Below, one piece after another: positions 16,459 through 24,460 of a stretch of 44,138 nucleotides of DNA. A program made the position numbers and the translations under genes. Numbering within the stretch: the stretch's first letter is position 1; every line of letters begins with the position of its first letter. The stretch spans positions 1-44,138 of the forward strand of contig JAWLBY010000028.1 in assembly GCA_041687455.1 (NCBI GenBank). Direction: 5' to 3'. This DNA is from JAWLBY01 sp041687455. GTDB taxonomy: Bacteria; Pseudomonadota; Gammaproteobacteria; Xanthomonadales; Xanthomonadaceae. Under the pieces are notes generated by a model, which saw only the letters and a list, made by a program, of their open reading frames with translations, was not told the DNA's origin and did not search any database.

Positions 16459-17352
16459 TCAGTGGCGCCTGCTCGCGCGCCCGCCGCCACTGCCCGGCGA
16501 TCCACCGGCGACCGGACCGATATCGGGCTTCGAGCGTGTCCGCACCGCCATCTGCTGGACGACCTTGCGCTGATGCGCGCCAAGCTCGACCGAAGGCAGG
16601 CCGTCGCCACCGTCCACGGCAACCTGCGATTCGCGATCGCTGACATAGTTGAAGTTGTCGTCGCTGTTCCACGGGCCGCGCAGGTCGCCATCCCCCTGCG
16701 ACGTGTTGACGTACAGGTCGGCGAACTCGGCGATGCCGGGCCGCTTGCCGGGCGGGAAATGGGCCTCGATCGTGTACAGCGCGTTCTCGAACGACTTCTG
16801 GTGGGCGATCTCGCGCGTCATCAGGAAGCCGAGCGCATCGCGCACGCCGGGATCATCGGTCAGGTTGATCAGCCGCTCGTAGATGATCTTCGCGCGCGCT
16901 TCGGCAGCGATGTTCGAGCGCAGGTCGGCGGTGGGCTCGCCGATGCTGTCGACGAACCCGCCCGAGAACAGTTGCCCGGCCGAGTTGGTCAACGACGGAC
17001 CGCCGCCGTACAGCACCTGGGTCACGTGCGAATCGTTGCCGGCGCCCTGCAGCTTGCGGAACAGCTCGGCCTCGGATTCGACCGCCTCGGCGAGCTCGCC
17101 CTTTGCGCCCTTGTTGAGCATCGCGACGATCGAACCGATCACCTCGAGATGGCTGAGCTCCTCGGTTGCGATGTCGAGCAGCATGTCCTTGCGGCCGGGG
17201 TCGTCCTCGGCCAGCGCCTGCGTGAAATAGCGCATCGCGGCGGCGAGTTCGCCCTGCGGACCGCCGAACTGTTCGAGCATCAGGTTGGCGAGGGCCGGAT
17301 TGGATTCTTTGACGTGCACGGAGTATTGCAGGCGCTTGTTGTGGGCAAACAT
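16459..17352 (-). CDS. Manganese (non-haem) catalase
   Basis: A 297-residue ferritin-like protein that dismutates hydrogen peroxide at a di-manganese site. The expected ligands are visible: E35 (GPQGELAAAMRYF), E65 and H68 (EELSHLE), E151 (AAEARAKIIYERL) and H184 (REIAHQKSFE). GGAGG lies seven bases before the ATG at 17350-17352, so the ten-residue longer frame is rejected. The last 20 residues are Gly/Ser-rich (GGSPGSGGGRASRRH), probably disordered. No signal peptide. It is monocistronic. Confidence 0.95.
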   Translation of the reverse strand: MFAHNKRLQYSVHVKESNPALANLMLEQFGGPQGELAAAMRYFTQALAEDDPGRKDMLLDIATEELSHLEVIGSIVAMLNKGAKGELAEAVESEAELFRKLQGAGNDSHVTQVLYGGGPSLTNSAGQLFSGGFVDSIGEPTADLRSNIAAEARAKIIYERLINLTDDPGVRDALGFLMTREIAHQKSFENALYTIEAHFPPGKRPGIAEFADLYVNTSQGDGDLRGPWNSDDNFNYVSDRESQVAVDGGDGLPSVELGAHQRKVVQQMAVRTRSKPDIGPVAGGSPGSGGGRASRRH

Positions 17353-17550
17353 GGGATTCCTCCACGACGGGGTGGAACGCACAGCGGGCCCGGCCCGCCG
17401 CGACCTCGGGCGCAGGAGTCGGCCCTGCGCGACGGGCCATGGTCGGCCGCCGCCGTTGAATCGCCCCCATATCCGGGCCCGAGCACGGCAGCGGGCGCCG
17501 CGCTCGCGGCCGGCTGTCTATGACGCAGTCTCACACTCCGAAGGGAAACG

Positions 17551-18654
17551 TCAGCCTTCGAAGCCGTTCCTGAAAACCCGCGTGCCGCGCGGCGTGACTG
17601 CCGTGCGTACGCAGTCCCAGGTCTCGGCGATGCGCGGGCCGGTATCGATGACTTCGAAATCGCCGACCCGGACCGGGGTGCGGTTGCCGTCGCTGCCGTT
17701 CCAGAAGATCTGCGGCGTGATGCCGAGCGCGTCGTCGCCATCGAACCAGCGCGCTTCGGCGTTGCGGTCGCTTTCGAACGTCAGCGCGATGTTGCCGCCG
17801 TCGGACAGCACGAGGCCGTAGCGCTGCATCGTGCGCAGGATAACCTGCGCCGCAGCGTTGTAACCGGTCATCGGGAAGTCGGCCCGCAGCCGTAACCGGG
17901 CACCGTACGGCACGCTGTCGGCCGGACCGCTCGGCCCGCCGGCATGGCTGGCCGGGCGTACGTAAAGTCGACCGCCGACACCGCCCAGCGACAGGTCGCT
18001 GGCCATCCGCTCGTTCGGCAGGATGAAGCGGATCGCATGACCGAGGTCGCCGTCCGGATCGGTCATCGCCGCGGCGACAGCATCGGCGTTCGGCAGCAAC
18101 GGCGCGATCGGGAAACCGGCCGCGTCGGCGCTGGTGCAGTGCTCGCCGCGGCCCTCGTCCGGATAGACCTGCGTCAGGTCCCAGACCGCGAGACAGCGTG
18201 CGTCGATCTGCCCGCCGTCGATGTTGCCGTTGTAGACCTCGTACAGCAGGCCGGCATCGACCACCAGCAGATGGCAGTCGCCGGCAGAGTTGTCGCAGCT
18301 CAGCCCTGCCTGCCCTTCGAACGCGGCATCGGCCGGCACCGGCACCGTGCTGCCGAGCGGCTCGCAATCCGGCAGGTAGTACTCGTCGTCGGTCGCGTGC
18401 GGCACGACCGGCAGCAGGCTGACGGGCTGGCCGGACGCCACGCGGGACACATGGAACGAGAAGTCGATCTGCAGCCGGTCACCGTTGCCCCAGCCGCCGA
18501 GCAACTGCAGCCGCGACAGCATCGCGGTCGAATCGACATGCGCCGGCGCACCGGAGATGTCCTGATGCCAGACCGCCGTGACAGGGAACTGCACCGATTG
18601 CGCGGCGGCCGAACCGGCCAGCGCACCGAACACCAATACGCTCCACTGACGCAT
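17551..18654 (-). CDS. Secreted protein of unknown function ending in FRNGFEG
   Basis: A 367-residue protein with a signal peptide (about 1-18, ending AAAQ). The mature part is rich in Asp, Gly and aromatic residues and has about six cysteines (for example DCEPLG, LSCDNSAGDCH, DARCLAVWDL, WDCVRT), suggesting disulfides outside the cytoplasm. I recognise no catalytic motif. The C-terminus RVFRNGFEG resembles the short GFE endings seen on many exported proteins of Xanthomonadales. The start at 18652-18654 is fixed by the signal peptide. It is transcribed away from the NO reductase gene; a shared 223-bp intergenic region separates them. Confidence 0.65.
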   Translation of the reverse strand: MRQWSVLVFGALAGSAAAQSVQFPVTAVWHQDISGAPAHVDSTAMLSRLQLLGGWGNGDRLQIDFSFHVSRVASGQPVSLLPVVPHATDDEYYLPDCEPLGSTVPVPADAAFEGQAGLSCDNSAGDCHLLVVDAGLLYEVYNGNIDGGQIDARCLAVWDLTQVYPDEGRGEHCTSADAAGFPIAPLLPNADAVAAAMTDPDGDLGHAIRFILPNERMASDLSLGGVGGRLYVRPASHAGGPSGPADSVPYGARLRLRADFPMTGYNAAAQVILRTMQRYGLVLSDGGNIALTFESDRNAEARWFDGDDALGITPQIFWNGSDGNRTPVRVGDFEVIDTGPRIAETWDCVRTAVTPRGTRVFRNGFEG

Positions 18655-18789
18655 CGCAGGTCTCCGGGCAGGCCGCGCCGACCGCGGGCGGACACACTCT
18701 AGCGCGCCGGCGCGGGCAGCAAGAAGCGACCGTATCGACGCCCGCCCGGCGGCCGCACGGAATCCTGAAGCGCGTCTTCGGTCGCCTTT

Positions 18790-18808
18790 CAGGACCATAT
18801 CGGTCCTG
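18790..18808. promoter_or_regulatory. Palindrome CAGGACC-N5-GGTCCTG upstream of the NO reductase gene
   Basis: A perfect inverted repeat of 7 bp with spacer ATATC, ending one base before the FNR/DNR-type box. Its centre lies about 59 bases before the start of transcription predicted from that box. This is a plausible second operator, but I do not recognise the regulator. Confidence 0.45.
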
Positions 18809-18809
18809 C

Positions 18810-18823
18810 TTGATCCGGATCAG
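18810..18823 (+). promoter_or_regulatory. FNR/DNR-type box upstream of the quinol NO reductase gene
   Basis: TTGATCCGGATCAG matches the CRP/FNR-family consensus TTGAT-N4-ATCAA with one mismatch. Its last base is 55 bases before the A of the ATG. With the usual centre at -41.5, transcription would start near 18858, giving a short leader. Related regulators (ANR, DNR, NnrR) control denitrification genes in response to low oxygen and NO. Confidence 0.75.
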
Positions 18824-18877
18824 GGCCGCCCTCGCGAGACGGCCACAGCATGAGCGCAACTTCCACGGAGAACGTCC

Positions 18878-21154
18878 ATGCGCTCGCAACGCAAGCTATG
18901 GGCCGGACTGATCGCGCTGCTGGCGATCTCGTTCGGTGTGCTGCTGTGGGTCGGCACCGAGATCCATCGGGTGATGCCGCCGATCCCCGAACAGGTCGTC
19001 GCCAGCGATGGCCGCATCGTCTACACCAGGGCCGACATCGAAACCGGACGGCAGGTCTGGCAGAGCATCGGTGGCCACCAGCTCGGCTCGATCTGGGGCC
19101 ACGGCAGCTACGTCGCACCGGACTGGACCGCCGACTGGCTGCATCGCGAGGCGCTGGCCCTGCTCGACATCGATGCCACCCGCGAGACCGGTGCCCGCTA
19201 CGCCGAGCTCGATGCTCCGGTACAGGCTTCGTTCGCGGCGCGGGCGCGGCCGGGCGTGCGCAGCAACACCTACGCGGCCGACACCGGCACGATCACGATC
19301 AGCGACGACCGCGCCAACGCGATCGCGGCAGTCCGTGAGCACTACGTCGCACTGTTCGGCGACGACCCGCAGATGCTCGAACTGCGTCGCGCCTATGCGA
19401 TGAAGAACGGCACCGTCGCGACCGCCGAGCACCGCGAGGCGCTGACCGCCTTCATCTGGTGGTCGGCCTGGGCCGCCGTCACCGAGCGGCCGGGCAGCAA
19501 CGTCAGCTACACCAACAACTGGCCGCACGACGAACTGGTCGGCAACACGCCGCCGTCCAACCTGTTCATGTGGACCGTGTTCTCGGTGCTGTTCCTGCTC
19601 GCCGGCATCGGCCTGCTCGGCTGGTACCACGCGACCCACAAGGACGACGAACCGGTCAAGCTGCCGTCGATCGATCCGCTGGCGGCGATCACCGTCACGC
19701 CGTCGATGAAGGCGACCGCGAAGTATTTCTGGATCGTCATCGCGCTGTTCCTGACCCAGATCCTGCTCGGCGCGCTGACCGCGCACTACCAGGTCGAAGG
19801 CCATGACTTCTACGGCATCGCGCTGTCGGAGATCCTGCCCTACTCGCTGACCCGGACCTGGCACACGCAGCTCGCGGTGCTGTGGATCGCGACCGCGTGG
19901 CTCGGCACCGGGCTGTACATCGGCCCGGCGATTTCGGGTCATGAGCCGAAGTTCCAGCGGCTCGGCGTCAACATCCTGTTCGTCTGCCTGCTGATCATCG
20001 TTGTCGGCGCATTCGCCGGACAGTGGTTTGCGGTAATGCAGAAGCTCGGCCTGGCGCACAACTTCTGGTTCGGTCACCAGGGCTGGGAATACGTCGACAT
20101 CGGCCGCTTCTGGCAGTGGTTCCTGTTCATCGGCCTGGGCCTGTGGCTGACCCTGGTCGGCCGCGCGCTGTGGCCGGCGATCCAGAAAGGCGGCGAGTTC
20201 AAGTCGATCACCGTGCTGCTGTTCCTGTCGACGATCGCGATCGGCCTGTTCTACGGCGCCGGCCTGATGTGGGGCGAACACACCCACATTTCGATGGTCG
20301 AGTACTGGCGCTGGTGGGTCGTGCACCTGTGGGTCGAGGGATTCTTCGAAGTGTTCGCGACTGCGGTGATCGCGTTCCTGTTCACCCGGCTCGGCCTGCT
20401 GCGCCCGGCCACCGCCACCGTGGCGGTACTGTTCGCGACCATCGTGTTCATGTCCGGCGGCGTACTCGGCACGCTGCATCATCTGTACTTCACCGGCACG
20501 CCGACCGCGGTCATCGCGCTCGGTGCGAGCTTCTCGGCGCTCGAGGTGGTGCCGCTGGCCTTCATCGGCTTCGAGGCCTACCACACGTTCAAGCTGGGAC
20601 ACGCCACGCCGTGGATGGCGCGCTACCGCTGGCCGATCATGTTCTTCACCGCGGTCGCGTTCTGGAACCTGGTCGGCGCCGGTCTGTTCGGCTTCCTGAT
20701 CAACCCACCGCTGCCGCTGTACTACATGCAGGGCCTGAACCTGACTCCGCTGCACGGCCACACCGCGCTGTTCGGTGTGTACGGCTTCCTCGGCATCGGG
20801 CTGATGCTGTTCTGCCTGCGCGGCATCAAGCCGACCGCGCTGTGGAACGAGGGCACGCTGAAGACCGCGTTCTGGTGCCTGAACATCGGCCTTTCCGGCA
20901 TGGCGCTGCTGACCCTGCTGCCGATGGGCATCATCCAGTTGACCGCCGCGATCGAGCACGGCTACTGGTACGCCCGCTCGGCCGAGCTGATGCAGCAGCC
21001 GATCATCCAGTTGCTGGTCTGGATGCGGGTACCGGGCGACACGCTCTTCAGTGTCGGCGCACTGCTGCTCGGCTGGTTCGTGCTGCGGCTGTGGATCGCT
21101 CCGAAGCAGGCGGGGGTCGAGCCGGCAGCGGGCGCGGTCAAGGTGCGCGGTTGA
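18878..21154 (+). CDS. norZ: Quinol-dependent nitric oxide reductase, single subunit (qNOR)
   Basis: A 758-residue inner-membrane haem-copper oxidase relative that reduces 2 NO to N2O with electrons from quinol. It has one N-terminal span (about 10-30), a periplasmic domain up to about residue 230 (with WQSIGGHQLGSIWGHGSY), then about a dozen spans. Conserved histidines occur in RTWHTQLAVLW, GEHTHISMVEYW, GTLHHLYFTGTP (the HH pair, probably FeB ligands) and LHGHTALFG. EGFFEVFATA carries the conserved glutamates. The long form without a separate NorC identifies qNOR. SD GGAG precedes the ATG. Driven by its own FNR-type box; ends in a UUCG hairpin. Confidence 0.93.
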   Translation: MRSQRKLWAGLIALLAISFGVLLWVGTEIHRVMPPIPEQVVASDGRIVYTRADIETGRQVWQSIGGHQLGSIWGHGSYVAPDWTADWLHREALALLDIDATRETGARYAELDAPVQASFAARARPGVRSNTYAADTGTITISDDRANAIAAVREHYVALFGDDPQMLELRRAYAMKNGTVATAEHREALTAFIWWSAWAAVTERPGSNVSYTNNWPHDELVGNTPPSNLFMWTVFSVLFLLAGIGLLGWYHATHKDDEPVKLPSIDPLAAITVTPSMKATAKYFWIVIALFLTQILLGALTAHYQVEGHDFYGIALSEILPYSLTRTWHTQLAVLWIATAWLGTGLYIGPAISGHEPKFQRLGVNILFVCLLIIVVGAFAGQWFAVMQKLGLAHNFWFGHQGWEYVDIGRFWQWFLFIGLGLWLTLVGRALWPAIQKGGEFKSITVLLFLSTIAIGLFYGAGLMWGEHTHISMVEYWRWWVVHLWVEGFFEVFATAVIAFLFTRLGLLRPATATVAVLFATIVFMSGGVLGTLHHLYFTGTPTAVIALGASFSALEVVPLAFIGFEAYHTFKLGHATPWMARYRWPIMFFTAVAFWNLVGAGLFGFLINPPLPLYYMQGLNLTPLHGHTALFGVYGFLGIGLMLFCLRGIKPTALWNEGTLKTAFWCLNIGLSGMALLTLLPMGIIQLTAAIEHGYWYARSAELMQQPIIQLLVWMRVPGDTLFSVGALLLGWFVLRLWIAPKQAGVEPAAGAVKVRG

Positions 21155-21176
21155 TCTTCGGCCGTCATGAGTGGAT

Positions 21177-21204
21177 CACAGGGGCGACTTCGGTCGCCCC
21201 TGTG
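21177..21204 (+). terminator. UUCG-loop terminator after the NO reductase gene
   Basis: A perfect 12-bp stem (CACAGGGGCGAC and GTCGCCCCTGTG) with loop TTCG, followed by TCTTTC, begins 22 bases after the stop codon. Confidence 0.75.
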
Positions 21205-21271
21205 TCTTTCGAGACCCAACAGGATCCCGTTGCAGCGCCCGTGTCGACGTGGACTCTCGAACCAGCCATCA

Positions 21272-21328
21272 CGACTCACGACTCACGCATCACCGAATCC
21301 CGAATCCTGAATCCTGAATCCTGAATCT
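21272..21328. repeat. Heptamer array in front of the SirB2-like gene
   Basis: Eight near-identical 7-base units (CGACTCA x2, CGCATCA, CGAATCC x2, TGAATCC x2, TGAATCT), with a single extra base after the third, end four bases before the ATG at 21333. The same repeat class forms the array at 33907-33997. Here it replaces the place where an SD should be. Confidence 0.75.
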
Positions 21329-21332
21329 CGAA

Positions 21333-21728
21333 ATGATCGAGTTCTACCCGCAGATCAAATGGGTGCATGTCGCGGCAGTGTTTGCGAGCGTCACCGTGTT
21401 CGCGCTGCGTGGCCTGCTCGTGCTCTCCGGGCAACACCGGATCGCCATGTGGGCACCGCTGCGATTCCTGTCGTACACGATCGATACCACGTTGCTGACG
21501 GCGGCACTGATGCTGGCGACGATCCTGCACCAGGTGCCCTTCGTGCACGGCTGGCTGACCGTAAAGGTGCTGCTGCTCGTCCTCTACATCGTGCTCGGCA
21601 GCTTCGCGCTGAAGCGGGCCGGCACGCGCTCCGGCCGGGCCATGTTCTTCATCGCCGCACTCGGCGTCTATGCGTTCATCGTATCGGTCGCACGCGCACA
21701 CCATCCGCTCGGGATGTTTGCCGGGTGA
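21333..21728 (+). CDS. SirB2-family membrane protein
   Basis: A 131-residue protein with four hydrophobic segments (about 8-28, 42-62, 70-92 and 104-122). Conserved features are the N-terminal KWVHVAAVFASVTVFALRG, a HGWLTVKVLLLVLYIVLG stretch and the C-terminal RAHHPLG. SirB2 proteins are small membrane proteins of unclear role that often sit near cytochrome and denitrification genes. No SD is seen because heptamer repeats occupy the leader. It lies between the NO reductase and cytochrome/NirS genes on the same strand. A role in quinol or haem traffic is a guess from context. Confidence 0.75.
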   Translation: MIEFYPQIKWVHVAAVFASVTVFALRGLLVLSGQHRIAMWAPLRFLSYTIDTTLLTAALMLATILHQVPFVHGWLTVKVLLLVLYIVLGSFALKRAGTRSGRAMFFIAALGVYAFIVSVARAHHPLGMFAG

Positions 21729-21765
21729 CTCTGACGACGCAACCGGCTCAGTTCATCGAATGCAG

Positions 21766-21779
21766 TTGACCGGCGTCAT
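21766..21779 (+). promoter_or_regulatory. FNR/DNR-type box upstream of the cytochrome c-nirS unit
   Basis: TTGACCGGCGTCAT fits TTGAC-N4-GTCAA with one mismatch, the variant typical of DNR/NnrR-like regulators. Its last base is 56 bases before the A of the cytochrome ATG, almost the same spacing as for the NO reductase gene (55). Confidence 0.65.
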
Positions 21780-21834
21780 GTGATTGCACAGGATGCCGGG
21801 CGACACTGTCCACAACAGCAAACGGAGCACTGCG

Positions 21835-22245
21835 ATGAACGCGAAGTCACTCTTTCACCCGATGGCGCTTGCAGGTGCGTTGCTGTTCGCAGCGACGTCC
21901 GTCGCGTCGGCCGCGGACGGCCAGGCCGCCTACCTCGCCAATTGCGCGGCCTGCCACCAGCCCGACGGCAAGGGCCTGAAAGGCGCCTTTCCGCCGCTGG
22001 CGCAGTCGAGCTGGCTTGCCGAGCACTCGGTCGACGATGCGATCGGCATCCTGCTGAAGGGCCTCAGCGGTCCGGTGCAGGTCAATGGCGACACCTACAA
22101 CAGCGTGATGCCGCCGGTGGCCCATCTTTCCGACGCCGACATCGCCGCCATCCTGACCCATGTCTACAGCAACTTCGGCAACCAGGCGCAGACCGTGACT
22201 CCGGCGCAGGTAGCCGCGGTGCGCAATGCCGCCGGTACGAAGTGA
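21835..22245 (+). CDS. Periplasmic cytochrome c, close twin of the NirS N-terminal domain
   Basis: A 136-residue protein: signal peptide to about residue 27 (ASA-A), then one class I cytochrome domain with CAACH (C37, C40, H41) and a distal Met candidate in the YNSVMPP loop (about 88-94). SD GGAG lies seven bases before the ATG at 21835; a longer frame from 21784 is rejected because it hides the signal peptide. By hand alignment, about 85 of 107 residues are identical to the first domain of the next protein, and the first 35 are all identical. It probably passes electrons to NirS. It lies 31 bases before nirS, co-transcribed behind an FNR/DNR box. Confidence 0.88.
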   Translation: MNAKSLFHPMALAGALLFAATSVASAADGQAAYLANCAACHQPDGKGLKGAFPPLAQSSWLAEHSVDDAIGILLKGLSGPVQVNGDTYNSVMPPVAHLSDADIAAILTHVYSNFGNQAQTVTPAQVAAVRNAAGTK

Positions 22246-22276
22246 ACAGCGGTCTTCTTCCCCACGGAGCACAGCC

Positions 22277-24388
22277 ATGAATGGCAAGCAGAGAATCCTC
22301 GGCCACGGCGCGATCGCGATCGCGCTGGCGCTGGCCGGCAGCAGTGCATTCGCCAGCGACACCACCAATGAACGCCCGCCGAAACTGGGCAGCGAGGCCG
22401 GCCAGGCCGCCTATCTCGCCAACTGTGCAGCTTGTCATCAGCCCGACGGCAAGGGCCTCAAGGGCGCGTTCCCGCCACTGGCGCAATCGAGCTGGCTTGC
22501 CGAGCAGCCGCTGTCGACTGCGATCGAGATCGTGCTGAAGGGCCTGACCGGACCGGTCACCGTCAACGGCGACACCTACAACAGCGCGATGCCGGCGATG
22601 AGCCATCTGTCCGATCAGGACGTCGCCGCGATCCTGACCCACGTCTACACGAACTTCGGCAACGCGGCGCGGACCGTCACCGCCGCGCAGGTCGCCGAAG
22701 TGCGCGAGGCGACCGGCACATCGAAAGACCCGGCCCAGGGCGAAGCGCATCCGAGCACGTCGCAGGCCAACGTCGCCTATGAGGGCGCGCCGCTGGCGAC
22801 GCAGGGCGCAACGGTCAAGCAGGTCCGCACGCCGGGCGCACCGGACATGACCGAAACCGAGTTCGCGCAGGCCTCCGGCATCTTCTTCCAGCGCTGCGCC
22901 GGCTGCCACGGCGTACTGCGCAAGGGCGCGACCGGCAAGCCGCTGACGCCGGACCTGACCCAGGCCAAGGGCACCGACTACCTGAAGGCACTGATCACGT
23001 TCGGGTCGCCGGCCGGCATGCCGAACTTCGGTACCGGTGGCGAACTGACCGCGGCACAGGTCGAGCTGATGGCGAGGTTCCTGCAGCACTCGCCGCCGAA
23101 TCCGCCCGAGTGGGGCATGGCGGAAATGCGCGATAGCTGGAAACTGCTGGTGCCGCTCGACAAGCGGCCGAGCAGGCAGATGAACAAGTGGAACCTCGAC
23201 AACGTGTTCGCGGTGACGCTGCGCGACTCCGGCGAAGTCGCGCTGATCGACGGCGACAGCAAGAAGATCATCAACATCATCAAGACCGGCTACGCAGTGC
23301 ACATCTCGCGCGTGTCGCATTCCGGCCGCTACATCTACACGATCGGACGCGACGGCAAGATCGATCTGATCGACCTGTGGATGGAAGTGCCCGAGCGCGT
23401 CGCCGAAATCAAGATCGGCCTCGAAGCGCGTTCGGTCGAGACGTCGAAGTTCCCCGGCTTCGAGGACAAGCTGGCGATCGCCGGCGCCTACTGGCCACCG
23501 CAGTACGTGCTGATGGATGGGCCGACGCTCGAACCGAAGAAGATCGTCTCGACCCGCGGCATGACGGTCGATACCCAGGAGTACCACCCGGAACCGCGCG
23601 TCGCCGCGATCGTCGGCAGCCACAAGCACCCCGAGTTCATCGTCAACGTCAAGGAGACCGGCCGGATCCTGCTGGTCAACTACAGCGACCTGGACAACCT
23701 GAAGGTCACCACGCTCGACGCCGCGCGCTTCCTGCACGACGGCGGCTGGGACATGAGCAAGCGCTACTTCCTGACCGCGGCGAACCAGAGCGACAAGATC
23801 GCCGTGGTCGACTCGCAGGACCAGAAGATGGTCGGCCTGATCGACGTCGACAAGATCCCGCATCCGGGCCGCGGCGCGAACTTCATGCATCCGCAGTTCG
23901 GTCCGGTCTGGGCGACCTCGGCACTCGGCAACGAGAAGATCACACTGATCGCGACCGACCCGGAGAAACACCCGCAGCATGCATGGAAGGCGGTGCAGGT
24001 GCTGAAGGGCCAGGGCGGCGGCTCGCTGTTCGTCAAGACGCATCCGAAGTCGAAGAACCTGTGGGTCGACACGCCGCTGAACCCGGACGCCGCCGTGGCG
24101 CAGAGCGTGGCCGTGTTCGACACGACCCGACTCGATGGCGGCTACGAGGTGCTGCCGATCGCCGAATGGGCCGACCTTGGCGAAGGCCCGAAGCGGGTCG
24201 TGCAGCCGGAGTACAACAAGGCCGGCGACGAAGTCTGGTTCTCGGTCTGGAACGGCAAGGACCAGCGTTCCGCACTGGTGGTCGTCGACGACAAGACGCG
24301 CAAGCTCAAGGCGGTGATCAAGGACCCGAAGCTGATCACGCCGACCGGCAAGTTCAACGTCCACAACACCGTCAACGACGTCTACTGA
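22277..24388 (+). CDS. nirS: Cytochrome cd1 nitrite reductase with an extra N-terminal cytochrome c domain
   Basis: A 703-residue periplasmic enzyme reducing nitrite to NO; ordinary NirS is about 560-600 residues. Order: signal peptide (1-26); extra cytochrome c (about 38-150, CAACH at 50-54); linker (about 150-190); the usual NirS cytochrome c (about 190-285, CAGCH at 207-211); eight-bladed d1 domain (about 300-703). Motifs of true NirS are kept: GYAVHISR (H342, probable d1 ligand), EYHPEPR (H437) and LHDGGWD (H487), motifs that supply active-site histidines, plus the C-terminal ITPTGKFNVHNT. This argues against NirF or NirN. SD GGAG precedes the ATG. No haem d1 biosynthesis genes are in the window, so these must lie elsewhere. 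Confidence 0.93.
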   Translation: MNGKQRILGHGAIAIALALAGSSAFASDTTNERPPKLGSEAGQAAYLANCAACHQPDGKGLKGAFPPLAQSSWLAEQPLSTAIEIVLKGLTGPVTVNGDTYNSAMPAMSHLSDQDVAAILTHVYTNFGNAARTVTAAQVAEVREATGTSKDPAQGEAHPSTSQANVAYEGAPLATQGATVKQVRTPGAPDMTETEFAQASGIFFQRCAGCHGVLRKGATGKPLTPDLTQAKGTDYLKALITFGSPAGMPNFGTGGELTAAQVELMARFLQHSPPNPPEWGMAEMRDSWKLLVPLDKRPSRQMNKWNLDNVFAVTLRDSGEVALIDGDSKKIINIIKTGYAVHISRVSHSGRYIYTIGRDGKIDLIDLWMEVPERVAEIKIGLEARSVETSKFPGFEDKLAIAGAYWPPQYVLMDGPTLEPKKIVSTRGMTVDTQEYHPEPRVAAIVGSHKHPEFIVNVKETGRILLVNYSDLDNLKVTTLDAARFLHDGGWDMSKRYFLTAANQSDKIAVVDSQDQKMVGLIDVDKIPHPGRGANFMHPQFGPVWATSALGNEKITLIATDPEKHPQHAWKAVQVLKGQGGGSLFVKTHPKSKNLWVDTPLNPDAAVAQSVAVFDTTRLDGGYEVLPIAEWADLGEGPKRVVQPEYNKAGDEVWFSVWNGKDQRSALVVVDDKTRKLKAVIKDPKLITPTGKFNVHNTVNDVY

Positions 24389-24404
24389 CAGCAACAAGGC
24401 CCGT

Positions 24405-24425
24405 CCCGGACATCGACCGTCCGGG
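24405..24425 (+). terminator. First hairpin after nirS
   Basis: CCCGGAC-ATCGACC-GTCCGGG begins 17 bases after the nirS stop codon. It has a 7-bp perfect stem and no T run, so it may act together with the next hairpin. Confidence 0.5.
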
Positions 24426-24441
24426 CCGTCGGCATCAGAAT

Positions 24442-24460
24442 GGGCCGGGCCTTCCGGCCC
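24442..24460 (+). terminator. Second hairpin after nirS, with T run
   Basis: GGGCCGG-GCCTT-CCGGCCC followed directly by TTTCTGCTTC. A good candidate for the intrinsic terminator of the cytochrome c-nirS transcript. Confidence 0.7.

Noticed and set aside
22277..24388. NirF or NirN instead of NirS
   Set aside because: The d1 domain is complete and close to true nitrite reductases, with the GYAVHISR, EYHPEPR and LHDGGWD motifs and its own cytochrome c domain.
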